A DNA stretch of 64,000 bases from Durusdinium trenchii. Taxonomy: Eukaryota; Sar; Dinophyceae; Suessiales; Symbiodiniaceae. The notes below the pieces were generated by a model. That model saw nothing but the letters and a program-made list of their open reading frames with translations, was not told where the DNA came from and did not search any database. The position numbers and the translations under genes were made by a program. Every line of letters begins with the position of its first letter. The stretch's first letter is position 1. This document shows, in pieces, positions 9,161-20,456 of this stretch. The stretch spans positions 32,719-96,718 of the forward strand of contig CAXAMN010005158.1 in the NCBI GenBank assembly GCA_963970005.1, written 5' to 3'.

Positions 9161-9330
9161 TTCTCCCCGTAATGGTCGTGCACAAGCAATATATCTATAT
9201 ATGGTACCTGGCGCTGATCCGAAGGGACATCATTGATCTACTAGACTTCATCATACACACACCCTAGCCTTCCAAGACAATTTAAACAATGCATGTCCTG
9301 GTTTTGTAGTGTGAAATCTTTACTGAACAT

Positions 9331-9418
9331 CCCAAACACTCCGTTTTTTTTTGTGGCATATATGCCTACATTGAACCCCTAAAACCACCCCCATGTAGGT
9401 AAATATGGCAGTGTTTGG
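9331..9418. mobile_element. Fold-back element, family F, full copy
   Basis: Begins CCCAAACACTCC, contains GGCATATATGCCTACATTG and an inverted partner (CATGTAGGTAAATATGGCAG), and ends TGTTTGG. Same terminal words as the cleaner copy at 49673-49762. Confidence 0.6.
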
Positions 9419-9611
9419 TTGCTGTTATGAATTCGCAGAAAAGAATCCGGGCATCGTGACTTTCTTGGTGTTGTTCCAGTCCCTTGAACCCCTCCCGGGG
9501 GTTGTCAGTCGGGTTGTCCACTTCCGTTGCAGGGAGTGTAAATGTGTGTAGATCATGTTACACGATGTTACAGCTTCTAATGCTACTCAAGTTTAGTTGA
9601 TTCTTTTACAG

Positions 9612-9677
9612 GACATCATGTCCAAAAACTTGGACTTCTTCACACCTGGTCCGGAGTGGAGCCTGATAGAGAAGTCG
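9612..9677 (+). CDS. Candidate exon, 22 codons, phase 0-0
   Basis: Acceptor TTCTTTTACAG|, donor TCG|GTGGGT. Reads DIMSKNLDFFTPGPEWSLIE then KS. A pyrimidine-rich acceptor and clean composition make this one of the better short exons. Confidence 0.5.
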
Positions 9678-10081
9678 GTGGGTGGGGTAGGTTGCAGATC
9701 ATGAACACAAGCAGGAAGATTCCAAAATCGTGTCGAAAGAACTACTAGACTGTTTCAGCTTTTCAGGATCTACACAGAAGATGCAAAGCCATTTTTAAAA
9801 AGAGCACACATGTCTCAATCATACAGGGCCTAAGGACCGTGTACGATGTTGTACGATCATGGTCACAGATAAATATAAAATAATATATATATACTTGTCC
9901 AAGAGAACGGACTGACAGAGCTGAGTTGAACATACATCACTAGGTGATGGGTTTGGATATTTGTTATGTTCAACCCAACCACCTGGGGATGAAGAAGGAC
10001 CCTTTGACTCATTTTTTTTTGTTCGTGGGTTGAAGAACACCAACCAGATCATGTTTCATCCCGTTCTGCATCTGTCACTTT

Positions 10082-10321
10082 TCAGATGAGCCACTCTAAA
10101 AACCTGCCTTTACATCTTAAGTAAGGACCTTGTCATATCGAATTCCGCGTAAGCAATACCCTGGGTTGCGTAAGATTGCGTAAGCATTTCGCGTAAGCAT
10201 TTCGGAAGTTTGCTCTGCGTAAGCAAAAGTGAGGGCCGCGTAAGCAGCGCGTAAGGCCTCGCGCAAGGAAAGTGATACGACATAGGGAGTGACTCCAGGT
10301 TTTTTAGAGTGGCTCAGATGA
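10082..10321. mobile_element. MITE with inverted ends and 8-bp target duplication
   Basis: The 224-bp element at 10090-10313 has terminal inverted repeats GCCACTCTAAAAACCTG (left) and the complement of GCCACTCTAAAAAACCTGG (right; one extra A). It is flanked on both sides by TCAGATGA. The interior carries repeated GCGTAAGC words and no coding capacity, so it is non-autonomous. An 8-bp duplication fits hAT-like and a few other superfamilies; the ends do not decide between them. A lone related end (ACTCTAAAAAAACCTG) occurs at about 61976-61991. Confidence 0.85.
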
Positions 10322-10689
10322 GAAGTGGATCCGTTGCACCTCCGAATCTTCTCCAAGAGGTCACCCAATCTCCAAGAGGTCACCCAACCAGGAGATGCTA
10401 CATCCAGAGGTGAGAATCCCCCCCAAACAATGCACTGGGCCCAAATTTGGGGGTAAAACATGGACATCAATGGAACAGGCTCATAATGAACTGCAGAAGC
10501 CCGAACAACACCCTCTCACTCCAATCGAACAGCTCCTTGTGAACAGCTCCATGGTGTGTGTTTTTTGGGAATCTAATCTCACCCTAGAAACATCCACAAA
10601 CCAAGGTTTTTCTGCTGACATTCCCTCCAATATCGAGGAATCTGATCTGCCTGATCCAATCGGCAACATCTGGGACCCTGGGGGACCCT

Positions 10690-10853
10690 AAGTCCCATGC
10701 ACCATACCCAGATGGCCGTGGCACGCCATCCTCCTCATCCACCTCATCCCGCACTGGCCTCCGCCTCGCCCTCCCGCTCGCCCTCCCGTCACGACGCTTC
10801 GGCAGGTTGACCCCCTCGAGTCGACCGAGCGAGAGGCGAGCGAAGCACGCGCG
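10690..10853 (+). CDS. Candidate exon, ambiguous strand
   Basis: Plus frame reads a Pro-rich segment then TLRQVDPLESTEREASEARA up to a donor-like GCG|GTGTGA. The minus strand is also open and protein-like (DEVDEEDGVPRPSGYGAWDL), so strand is uncertain. Confidence 0.28.
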
Positions 10854-11135
10854 GTGTGACCGGCGGGTTCGGTAAGGGTTCGGACTGGGGTGACTGGACC
10901 TGAGAAGGCGAACCTGGGGGTCAAAGTCGAAGATCGGACCGGAGCTGGCCATGTGATGGGTTTTTCCAGTGATGGAAATGGTGTCCAAGATGATGGAAAT
11001 GGTGGGAGGATGTGTAAGTTAGACCATGTTAGACCCAACGCTTTTCATGTTCAAAGAAGGGGACGAAGGTGTTTCCCGTATGGTAACCGTTCTTTCAGCT
11101 GTTCACCCTTGACGAAGAGGTGACCAGTCTTTTTG

Positions 11136-11318
11136 GGGGTTGCGATCATCAATGTGACAGACATTGACATAGCTGGTGTTAGCTTCATGAAGTTCATGAA
11201 AGATAATTACTCGTTTAGGACAATGTCCAAGGACGAGGTCGTTTCGATCAACGTGTATGATCAGCAGTGGAAGAGGTTGCCAGGCAGGAGCAGTTCTGGC
11301 ACAATAAAGTCTATATAG
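11136..11318 (+). CDS. Candidate exon or small terminal exon
   Basis: Reads AIINVTDIDIAGVSFMKFMK, DNYSFRTMSKDEVVSINVYD and QQWKRLPGRSSS with a TAG at 11316-11318. Charged and hydrophobic residues alternate as in a real fold. Donor not resolved (possible end at TTGCCAG). Function unknown. Confidence 0.42.
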   Translation, partial: GVAIINVTDIDIAGVSFMKFMKDNYSFRTMSKDEVVSINVYDQQWKRLPGRSSSGTIKSI

Positions 11319-11410
11319 ATAACTCTAGTGTGCATGTCAATGATCAATGATCTTGAAATCGCAAAGCAGATTGAGATTCTAGATACATAAATGATAGCAG
11401 GGTTCAAAGA

Positions 11411-11600
11411 ATGATAGCGCACTCTGGGAGTCTTCAGGGCGCCGTCAGCAGCACGCCGTCAGCCGTCACAGGTCTTGATCTTTGGTCCGTTGCAGCAGCG
11501 GTTTTTGGGATTTCTTTGGAGATGGAGGCGCTCGAACTCACATCGGACACCACCGACTTGGGTTTTCACAGCCGGTGGCGACGTTGGTTTTTCACCACTT
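11411..11600 (+). CDS. Candidate exon
   Basis: Frame reads SLQGAVSSTPSAVTGLDLWS, VAAAVFGISLEMEALELTSD and TTDLGFHS. Followed by a (TTTG)n run. Splice sites not resolved. Confidence 0.33.
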
Positions 11601-12439
11601 CCCAGGCCGGGCGGAAGTTGGTCAATGTTTCTGTTTGTTTGTTTGTTTGCACGTGGGAAGAACGGGGTGCGGACGTGAAAGTTCACCATCAGACACTAGC
11701 ACCGGTAACTCGAACAAAGAACCCACCTCACCTTTTTTCATGTTGAGGGTTTAAGGGCAAGATCAGACTCCGTCTCAAATTTGCTCCCGCTTTTCAAAGG
11801 TGACCGCGGTCTGAACATTGACTGTTGGTAGGATGGTTCGGAGCAATGTCCCACAACCAGCCCTCGGAATTTCCATGGCACAGGTGATTGACATCAATCG
11901 ACCATGAGCGGAACGCATATTATGTGGTACATCTCTGTGTATCTCTATATACCAGGACACTCCAAGAGGTGCCTATCAAAAGCCTCTTAGAGGTGATTCG
12001 AGGCGTCCCAAAACCACCTGTTGGAGGGTGCTGGTATGTATCTCGTATCGTTTCCATGTGTGGCAAGGGGAAGAAGTCCAAACACTCAGGAACACCACAG
12101 AAACTTGCTGCGCGTAGGACGCGCGGACGCACAGGTCATGTGGAGTGCTGAACAACTGGCCTCGCAGGATCTCGCAGGTCATGTTGAACAACTCAGCAAC
12201 CCATAGACATAGAACATAGATGAACTCATGAGAACTCACAGACGGAGGACTTGGTTTTGCTTAGGGGGTTGCCTTTGAATGCCTTTTATCCAGCTTCCTG
12301 GACGGCACAATGTCTGAAGGATGAAGGGAGTGTGTGCCCTTCTTCGACTCTTGGTACCGTTACTGCCGAAGCCCGCGCTTCTCTTCCGGCAGAGAGAGAG
12401 AGAGAGCGGGGCCCGAGCACCGAAGCGAGTTCGAACCAC

Positions 12440-12611
12440 GTCCGGTGAAGTGGACATGGCGCTTCTGCGAAGGCCCAGGGCCCATCCGGAACTCCATGTT
12501 AGTACCCATCCGGGCGAACGGAACGCCCTTTTTGGCCCTCAGGTTCGATGGTTAGACCCCCTGGCACCCACCCTAACCAGCATCGAAACGGAGGTAGTTG
12601 AAGGTGCAGGG
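12440..12611 (+). CDS. Candidate exon with GTAAGT donor
   Basis: Reads GEVDMALLRRPRAHPELHVS, THPGERNALFGPQVRWLDPL and APTLTSIETEVVEGAG, and stops exactly at a consensus donor (GGG|GTAAGT). Start not resolved; a GA run lies just upstream at 12389-12402. Confidence 0.42.
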
Positions 12612-12813
12612 GTAAGTCAAACATTTGATCTCTTTGGGGACCTCTAGTAACTCTGGTATGGGTCATGAGGCAAAGAGATCGAGTATTTACTGCAGTGAAG
12701 ATCACAAGCATCCAGCAGTACCTCAGTATTAGTGGGGCAAACCATGGACCCCGAGCGCCCGTGTGCCTCCCAGGTGGTGTGTCCTAAAAGGCACCTCACT
12801 CTTCGTCTATAAG

Positions 12814-12945
12814 GACGAGGTACTGCCCTCCTCCGCGCGAATTGGGACGTCGCGAGGACGCGGATGGAGGGAGCGAAGGGCTTGGTGATCGAAAGGCTGG
12901 AGCGAGGAATTGGGCCGTTCGACGTGCCAACCCTCTTCATGTTGA
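12814..12945 (+). CDS. Candidate exon
   Basis: After CTATAAG the frame reads GTALLRANWDVARTRMEGAK and GLVIERLERGIGPFDVPTLF. The opposite strand is also open but less protein-like. Donor not resolved. Confidence 0.4.
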
Positions 12946-13499
12946 TTTGTTGGTGGCTACAGCCACCCCCTAGTGATCAGTAGCCGCCTGCTTTTCGCCT
13001 CTACCGTTCATCCATGAGCGAACGCTGACTTGTGGGCTGCGTGAGAATAGATTTTATGACAGCCGCCCCCAGTGTGAATTTGACCTGGTACGGGGGTCCA
13101 TGTGAAGCTGGAAAACCATGGTAGGGGGGGTGATTGATCCACAGTCTACATCAGCGAAGGGCCTAGGGCACTTCACTACGTTTGCACAGAAACACATCCC
13201 AGCGAAGCATGATGAAGAAAGGTTCCGAAGCATCTCTACGTGGCCAGTGTTTCGAAGTCAGGTATAACCCCTTGCGGATCTTTGGTTTCACTACCTCAGC
13301 ATGCAGTATGCCCACAGCAGCTTGATTTTTTGTGAATTTTCGCGGGTGTTCTGTTTGAGCCCAGCTTTGAACCGTTCCTTTGATTGGTTTCCCCGTGTGT
13401 TTCAGAAACCAGAGATGCATGGTCTCCATCGTTTTTTCTACGGCAGCCAGCAACACTGGATTTCGGCGCCTTTCGGTGCCTTCACCCAATCACCAGCCT

Positions 13500-13690
13500 A
13501 TACCGTTCTGAGCCATGTGGGCCCCGAGGGCTCCGGTGAACCACGGAGCCGGCCCGAAGACCGCGGCCGTCTGAAGACGAGAGCGTCGTTGAACACCGGT
13601 CGACTGGAGGAGATCAGGTTGGTTCGGTCGGGCGAAGACAGAGCTAACTACCTGGACCTTCAAAGGGGTGTCCTGTTTCTAGGTCCCTAG
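13500..13690 (+). CDS. Candidate terminal exon, Arg/Glu-rich
   Basis: Reads GPEGSGEPRSRPEDRGRLKT, RASLNTGRLEEIRLVRSGED and RANYLDLQRGVLFLGP, ending at a TAG (13688-13690). Charged, hydrophilic, no known motif. Confidence 0.42.
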
Positions 13691-15161
13691 ATAGTGTAGG
13701 GGCTTCCATTGGTGACCTTTTGAAGGTGCTGGTACAAAGATTTCTGACATTTGTGTGTGTGTTCTTTCAAGATGTCGGTTGTCCTCCTGGATTGAATGAT
13801 TCGTGACGTCCCGTCCCAAAATCTCACATTCTGAAAGAACATCCTTTGTATTTGCTGTTTGCAGTTTCCTTGTAGAACAATCGTTTGTTGGGTGTGCACC
13901 AGCAGGAATCCACAGACATGAGGGTCATTGGACCTAGCTGACCTAGCTTTCAGGTATCAATGTGTGTGTTTCACATGTGTTTCACGGGGGCTGGCAGTCT
14001 CGCTTCTCCAAACACCAAATCCACCCAGGTACCGAATCGGATTGCGACCCATGCGGCCGAATGCACGGCCCAAGCTTCACAGTGAGTGTGAGCGAAGAAG
14101 ATGGGCTATGCATACCTGTCTTTCAGCTTGTTATCCACTGTTCTATGAGCGATGGCCTCCACCCAGTAGCGATGGCCTCCAACCCAATAGCTTGAAGAGG
14201 TATTAAGATTTGACTCATTCTTGGTTTCAAATGTGGTTGAGCCATCTGGCTGGCACAAAACGAATTCCCTGCTCGTTGCTCGGAGCAACCACGCCGAGAG
14301 TTCTACAGCCATCGTCTGCTCTTTTGCTTGTTCCAAACACCCTGACAGCGTAACAACCATTTGGCACCCTCAATTCAGGTGGTCTTTCTACCAAGAACAC
14401 GACACGTGCAGATTCCTGCATGCATGGCTCCTGCACCATGGAGCCCTAAAGGATGCCCAGCGACAAGGCGGAACGGTTCGGTTTCGCGAAGCCGCCGGTG
14501 CTGGCGCCGTCTTCGACGCGCTTCACCGGGCTTGGGGCGAGACCAGTGACCAACATAGTATATGATCACCACACCAAAAGGGATTGGATGGAACATATTG
14601 GAACATACATCGTTTGTGTCAATTATTTTGGTCTATACGCAACCCAGGTGGTGCTAGTGGGTCATATTGATATGAGAGTGGGTGTAAGATGGTGTAAGAC
14701 ATCATGTTTTGTGCGACGGATGCGCCACCAAAATCCTCCCAACATCTTCCGATACTATATGTATATGCTTACTGGCCCCCCCCCAGGGGCCTGCGAGACT
14801 CCGAAAAATAGTAAAAATTTATTATCAATCGATTAAAAAAAAAAAAGGCATCGGAGCAAAAACCAAAAAACACATGTCGACTCTGATCAATATGCCTCTC
14901 ATTTGGATTGAACAACCTCGGCCACTAGGCCCGCAACATGTGATTGTCTTTACTCAAGAGTGTGCATTTGGACTACGTTTCTTCAACAACTGTAAATCTC
15001 GGGGGGGTTATTGCCAACTGTCAACCTACCTACCATGCTTCATTCAGCTTCATTCATGATGCTTCTATAATCTTCTGTAAAGATTGTAAAGGATTGAAGT
15101 GTTCATAGATGTTGTACTGTTGTGTTTTACCGTCCACGTTTTGGACTGTGTTCTTGCTTAG

Positions 15162-15301
15162 CAAAGCTTCGGTTTCCCCTCTCTCGAACGTGTTCTGCTC
15201 CGGGTCGCTTCGGATCGGCGAGCTCGCTCCGCCAGGTCTCCCAGGAAGAGGTCCTCCGCTCCGCCCAGTTCGACCTGCTCCGGCCACTGGGACAGGACGC
15301 G
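15162..15301 (+). CDS. Candidate exon with GTGAGG donor
   Basis: Acceptor TTGCTTAG|, donor GACGCG|GTGAGG. Reads SAPGRFGSASSLRQVSQEEV then LRSAQFDLLRPLGQDA. Amphipathic helix-like composition. Both splice signals are good. Confidence 0.48.
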
Positions 15302-15820
15302 GTGAGGTGGGAAGTGGGAAGGTTGACCTGGAAGGGCTGCGAATAAGGGCTACAGCAAGTGTTTTTGGGACTTCCACGCCGGTGGAATGCTTGTTTGCAC
15401 ATGTCGCGTGTTTGTATACAGACCAATGGTCCAAGTCCAAGATGTGTTTGATTCATTTCCAAGAAAGGTCATGAGAGACACTCGAACTTAATAAAAGGGT
15501 TCAAACTGCAGGTGCTTCCCGGGAGTGTTTCCTCATATTGAACAGTAGACGCCAGACACGTCATTGCTAAACTGTGGTTCAACACTTGAATGGCATCAAC
15601 ACTTTAGTTCAAAACTTTAGAGTTTTGAGCATTCACGCCATTCGGGACCATGTCACAGCAGTGTTCGCCGGTCCCCCAGGCAGCTGCAGAAAGCCGTGCG
15701 AACGGTGATTCTCACAGCCACCGTCAGCAACAGGTGACGTGGGGTGAACGTGGGGTGGTTTGAGAGGGACGAAAAGGGATCCTCTTAGCATACTCAGACA
15801 CGGCAAATGGGACTGACTGA

Positions 15821-15874
15821 CATATTTATATACCTACATTGGGATGGTTGACAATGGGGAAATGTAGGCATACA
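15821..15874. mobile_element. Probable eroded fold-back element, family F
   Basis: ATATACCTACATTGGGATGG and AATGTAGGCATACAG are arranged as short inverted words like the core of the copies at 9331 and 49673. Ends not visible. Confidence 0.3.
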
Positions 15875-15995
15875 GAAAACCCACGGGACCGGCGGTATTT
15901 ACGGTGCGGTGGTGTGGTTCAAGGGGGTTCACCCAGTTGTTCAGCGTCCATGACTGCGACCTGGGAAATGGTTTGAGAGGGGGGCGGTTCTACAG

Positions 15996-16173
15996 GAGTT
16001 TTGTGAGGCGCATGTCCAATGATACAAGATCCTCGCATTGCGGCCACCTCTTCCGCCGCCGGCTCCCTGGAACCAGACCCAACCAGATCCGACGTTGAGC
16101 AGTTAAGCAGCAAGAAGAGGAGAACACTGTGTTCCGTTTGACTGGTCTTGGTGCACGGGAACCCGTTGCAGAT
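15996..16173 (-). CDS. Candidate minus-strand exon
   Basis: On the minus strand, acceptor TTTGTGCACAG| at 16174 leads into ICNGFPCTKTSQTEHSVLLF, LLLNCSTSDLVGSGSREPAA and EEVAAMRGSCIIGHAPHKT. A GTAGAA donor follows. Pairs with the next minus candidate upstream at 16420-16570. Confidence 0.4.
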
Positions 16174-16419
16174 CTGTGCACAAAAAACAGGTACTATCAT
16201 CAACAGGCCTCCCCGTTTGCGATCAGTTCTAACTCACCAATGAAGAAATTCAATCCAAGATGAGCTTGTGGGTGCATAGAAGCAACAACCAGAGCTCCAG
16301 AAATGGAACTCGTACACAAAACGAAAGATTACTACTAAATGGACAAACATGGTGGTAGCTTGAGTTCCGGAGGTCATGTCCTGAGTGGTGTTTGTCCCTA
16401 TATCTCTTTGGTCCCAGAA

Positions 16420-16570
16420 ACCACGGGTGGATGAATCACAGAACACCGCTGCGGCACCGGCGATCCGAGCTGCACCGCTGCCAGCTGCGTGAACTGCTCC
16501 CACGGCCTTTGCGCACAGCTCTTCCGACTGATCCGCAGGCTGGTCAACCCGGGCACCGGACGGAGGGAGG
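16420..16570 (-). CDS. Candidate minus-strand exon, Ala-rich
   Basis: Reads GARVDQPADQSEELCAKAVG, AVHAAGSGAARIAGAAAVFC and DSSTRGFWD on the minus strand; the plus-strand alternatives are Arg/Pro/His shadows. Splice sites not resolved. Confidence 0.4.
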
Positions 16571-16839
16571 GATATGGAGGGATAATTTTGAAGATGCTTT
16601 TTGGGGACGTCAATGCGCCAGATACAAACCATCACACATCACACGCCCCTGATTCTTCAAAGTAACCGAACTTCATCCCCGGGTTTGAGGTCACTTCGAC
16701 CTGTGAAAGGTGACTGGATGGCATGGGAATTCCAAGAAGGTCACGGGACCTGAAGAAGCTGGCCACGGCACCTGTTCTTTGTATGGCGCTCCATTGAGAT
16801 CCATCGCCCCATGGAAGCTTTTGGGCAATGGAGCAAGCA

Positions 16840-18720
16840 AGATTCAATATGCACCTCGTGTGTCCTCAACATACAGAAGTTCCGATTTGGATCTGGGATC
16901 TTTGGCATGTTGCTTCGAGCAGCGCGCCGTCGCGAGCGCACGTTGGCATGTACCATCTTTCAGATGATGGCCCCTTATCACGTGAATGCACGCCTGTTGT
17001 TAAAGCACTTCAGCGGGCACAAGTAGTAGGGTTCACATCGCTCAACATTGTTCATGAGATGGTCCAGCTACAAGGTAACTACTTTGCAACCTGCATCAAA
17101 GAACATTTGGCAACAGGCATGACAGTGCACTCTGAAGCCCCAGAGGCTTGTTTATCCATGCTGACACCATCAACAGATGTGTATGAGTACAAGCGCACGG
17201 GCACCCGCGTCACGGTTGACACATGTAGCCCACAGTGTGACTTCACATGTGAAGTCTTTCCATTTGCACGACATCTAACAACAGGTGTTGGAGATGGCCC
17301 AGTGCGTGTTAGGGAAATAGTGCACATCATGCGTATGCCATGCCCAAAGTGGGTACACAGCGCATCACATCTGTCGGCATCGTCCTGCGTGGGGTAGGAC
17401 CTCTCTCTACAGGTGGGCTAAAACTGACTTTGATGCAAGTTTGCAAAAGTTCCGCTACGTGTTCACACCTGTGTCGGAAAGCATCGCGAGACCCAGCTTG
17501 CGTTAGACGACAACGAACTCTTGGGTGTTATATCACAAACGCTGCACACACCCTTGGACAACGCACCCAACACTGTCGGTGAGCCTGATCCAGGGTGTCT
17601 TCTGTCTCCTTCCCCCAACCCCGCAGCAGAGCCGACAGACTCGACAGTGCCGAGCGGAGTGGCAGCTACTTCAAAGAGGCAAACACGCTTGACACTGACA
17701 TGAGGCTACGATGAACATTTTTGCACTCCACAAGCTCTGTGAGCTTATGATTCGTGAGAAGGGTGTGCCCAACACACGTGAATCACATTGACTGGTGGCA
17801 AGCGGGCCATACGTAGACGAGAGGGACAGACCGTGACAGCGATATGTACATGATCACTTCTAACCTTGCCTGCCTCGCATGACATTTACAGTGGCTGCGC
17901 TCCTTCTTCGAAGACGTGTGTCAGTGGCAACACGGGCAAGAGTTTGTATTTTTGTCCCCACAAGACACACAGGCAGCATTGATCCACGGCCTGACTTTGC
18001 ATGCCTTTGCCAACATTCGGGTCAAGAGCAAACAACAGGCCAGTGCGAACACATTTACCCCAGAGCAGTTCGTGCAATATCAACGGCTCCACTGGATGGT
18101 GTTTGATGAATGCTCCACCGTGGGCTTGGAGGGGCTTGGCACGCTGGAAAAGCGCCTCACTCAATCCACCCGTGACAAAGGCACGTGGAAACTCCGAAGC
18201 ACTAGGGAGATTCGACCCTTTGCAGGCATGAATGTTGTCATCACAGGAGATATGTGGCAATTCCCTCCCGTCAAGGCAACAGCCATTCTTCAGAATCCGT
18301 TTTGCCCAGCGGCAGTTTTGACGTGGCTGCCGTACAAAAGTTGTTTTGGACCCACACGAAACAAGCCTTCTCGCAGCTCTTTGAACTCACTCGGGAGCAA
18401 CAGTGTGCAGATCCGTGGTTGAGCCATGTTCTCAGACAAGCCCGGCACGGGAACATGTCACGAGAGGTGTGGTGTTACTTGCACGGCTTTCCAACCTTGC
18501 GTGCCGGGAGCTGGAATTTTGACACACAAGCTGTGCTCTATGGGCGACATTCCCTCTCCGGCGCCAGCGTTGTCTCAACTAAGTTTGAGCAGCCTGTACT
18601 GGTGCTTGCTGCCGGCGCCTCACATCCTTTGGACTGTTTGAGCCAGCTCAAGGATCTCTGTCTGAAAGCAGTGACGCGATCGGCACACACACACTGGGGG
18701 CCACAAAGGGCAGCATGAAG
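16840..18720 (+). pseudogene. Decayed Pif1/Helitron-type helicase
   Basis: The helicase part is at 17880-18560. It reads FVFLSPQDTQAALIHGLTLH, then WMVFDECSTVGLEGL (motif II, DE-box), then MNVVITGDMWQFPPVKATAI (motif III, the GD-x-x-Q-x-PPV signature of Pif1/RecD-like helicases), then after a frame change LFELTREQQCADPWLSHVLR and HGNMSREVWCYLHGFPT. The block with Walker A (GxGKT) is missing, and upstream fragments (16.9-17.4 kb, FTSLNIVHEMVQLQGNYFAT) are in other frames with stops between. Such helicases are abundant in dinoflagellate genomes, often with Helitron-like elements. Motor function is lost; no Rep/HUH motif or Helitron end (CTRR, hairpin) was seen. Confidence 0.65.
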
Positions 18721-19311
18721 CAATCAATGGCAACAACTGCAGAGCTGTCAGCCTTTTTCCAGCTGGAGATGGGCAATTTGCCAGCCATTTGTAGTTGGCA
18801 GTGGCCATTGTCTGTGGCCAAGCAGTGTCTGTATCCCAGCACAGTTTTGAATCGTGGCTACGCGCCCCTCTCATTTTACGATTGCCAGCGGTCGGGGCAA
18901 GCGCCTCTATTCCTCATGGCGGGCATTTCCAACCAGGCACGCCTGACTCGACTTGGTGGAAGTGGCTGCTACCATATGGGGGACCTCAGCATGGCTTGGT
19001 GCCAAACATTTTCCTGGCATTGGGCACCCCAATCGATCGCCGCTTGGGCACCTCATGGAAGGGTGATGAGTCCTGGGTGGATCTCCTTCATGCGCCAAAC
19101 TGTCGCGCCTTTGCCGCCAACAATAGCATTTGCGTGCTCGCCTTGCCTGAGGGGTTCAAGATGTTCCCAACTCGCACCTCCATACCGTGTGGAAACCTCA
19201 TGGGCCAGACGCCCTCTGATTCTGGCATGTGCACACATCCATCGTGCTTTGGTTAATGCGATCGGCCAGCCCGGCCCATGTTGCCATCATGCAGTGCAAA
19301 AAAGGCCATGA
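18715..19311 (+). pseudogene. Open frame continuing the helicase remnant
   Basis: Two overlapping frames are open (198 and 153 codons). The one at 18795-19256 looks more natural (DSTWWKWLLPYGGPQHGLVP, GTSWKGDESWVDLLHAPNCR). Neither has a recognisable motif. Probably the eroded C-terminal part of the same mobile gene or a second one beside it. Confidence 0.3.
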
Positions 19312-19777
19312 CTCAGATTGGCCTAGCACCACCACTGAGAGGCCATCTCACCACCTTTCAGGCCATCACCGCAAATCCTGGCGCAAGAGGTGTGATGAGT
19401 GCTTGGATGATCCTGAGCATTGTTCAGACATCCTTTACATGCGTTGCATGATCTCACCCAATGAGAAACACTGTGTGATCCACGCTTTGTTCAGCAATTT
19501 TGTGTTGCTATTTGTGGTGACATTGGGGGCCATGTCTTCGTTGAACACCTTCGTGTCCACACGCATGTCTGACTCAATGGTTGGTGATTTGGCACACTTG
19601 CTCGAGGTGGCGCGTATGGTGGTGTTCGGAGCCGGACTGGTGTTCACCATTGTAGCCGTCGTTAGTCGCGACAAGCACCCGCGCCAGCCCACCAGATTCT
19701 GCGAGCCTGCGCAGTCGAAATGCACTTCGAGGATGCAGCAAACTAGCCGGACACGCCCGCGCGACACCTCCGATTAG
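19229..19777 (+). CDS. Open frame with two hydrophobic segments, fused into a repeat
   Basis: The frame has a Cys/His-rich N-terminal part (KRCDECLDDPEHCSDILYMR), two possible membrane segments (ALFSNFVLLFVVTLGAMSS and VVFGAGLVFTIVAVV) and a tail that is the translated start of repeat R copy A. Fusion with the repeat suggests the end is not original. Not recognised. Confidence 0.3.
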   Translation: MHTSIVLWLMRSASPAHVAIMQCKKGHDSDWPSTTTERPSHHLSGHHRKSWRKRCDECLDDPEHCSDILYMRCMISPNEKHCVIHALFSNFVLLFVVTLGAMSSLNTFVSTRMSDSMVGDLAHLLEVARMVVFGAGLVFTIVAVVSRDKHPRQPTRFCEPAQSKCTSRMQQTSRTRPRDTSD

Positions 19778-19833
19778 ACACCGGTGCTTAACCCCTACCG
19801 TCAGAACCCCTAGTGTGACCACACTGTTTGGGG
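19656..19833 (+). repeat. Interspersed repeat R, copy A (partial)
   Basis: Shares with copy B (21540-21802) the words GTCGCGACAAGCACC, CACCGG, AGAACCCCTAGTGT and the end CCACACTGTTTGGGG. Copy C (38517-38777) is in the other orientation. The common end suggests a real element boundary. Confidence 0.7.
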
Positions 19834-19984
19834 AAAAAACGTTCAAAATGCTGCAAAGCCAAGAAGCCAAAGTGCTTCTGGCCACAGGCCTGTTGGCTCA
19901 CAGCTGTTCAAGCCGTCACACCAGGAAGTTTAGTAGCTGCTAAGCCTGTCGCTGCCGCCCCTTCAACAGCCACTCTCAGCTTTC

Positions 19985-20205
19985 TACTTCAAGGTCCACA
20001 AAGTATTGCACCTGATACGAAATCTGCACTTCAAGGTCCACAAAGTGCCACGAAATGCATACTACAAAGTACTGCGCCTGCAACGACTTCTGAAAATGAG
20101 CCATATGTCCAAAAGTCACCACGAAGAAGATTACCACCACGTCGAAGATTACCACCACGTCCAAAGTGCTGCGCCTGCCACGAAATCTACACATCGAAGT
20201 AAAAA
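19985..20205 (+). repeat. Tandem repeat coding CHEICTS-like peptides
   Basis: Degenerate units of about 40 bp (CACTTCAAGGTCCACAAAGT, CTGCGCCTGCCACGAAATCT). Contains an internal 18-bp duplication CGAAGATTACCACCACGT. Same unit as 38863-39013. Translations in several frames are low-complexity; such peptides litter predicted Symbiodinium proteins, so gene callers tend to over-call here. Confidence 0.7.
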
Positions 20206-20456
20206 TACTTTCTGTTGAAAGTTATTTCACTGTTCACATGTGTGCTCAAGAAAGTCCTAACTCACCTGTCGATTGCTGACCTGTGCAATCTGTGGCGGCA
20301 CTTCCAGCGGTTGTGGCAACCTTTGTAGAGAGACAGAGATAGAGCCATATGCAGACATCGCCGTGAAAGAAAGGTTCTGTTCATCAAGCAGCCAACAAAA
20401 TGGTTGGACAAACTGGCCTTGATCAACCAGAAGGAGGTCAAGCGGTGAGGTGAAGG

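Noticed and set aside
14440-14560. GC-rich island with two plausible plus frames and one minus
   Set aside because: No frame stands out and no splice pair could be set, so it was not called.
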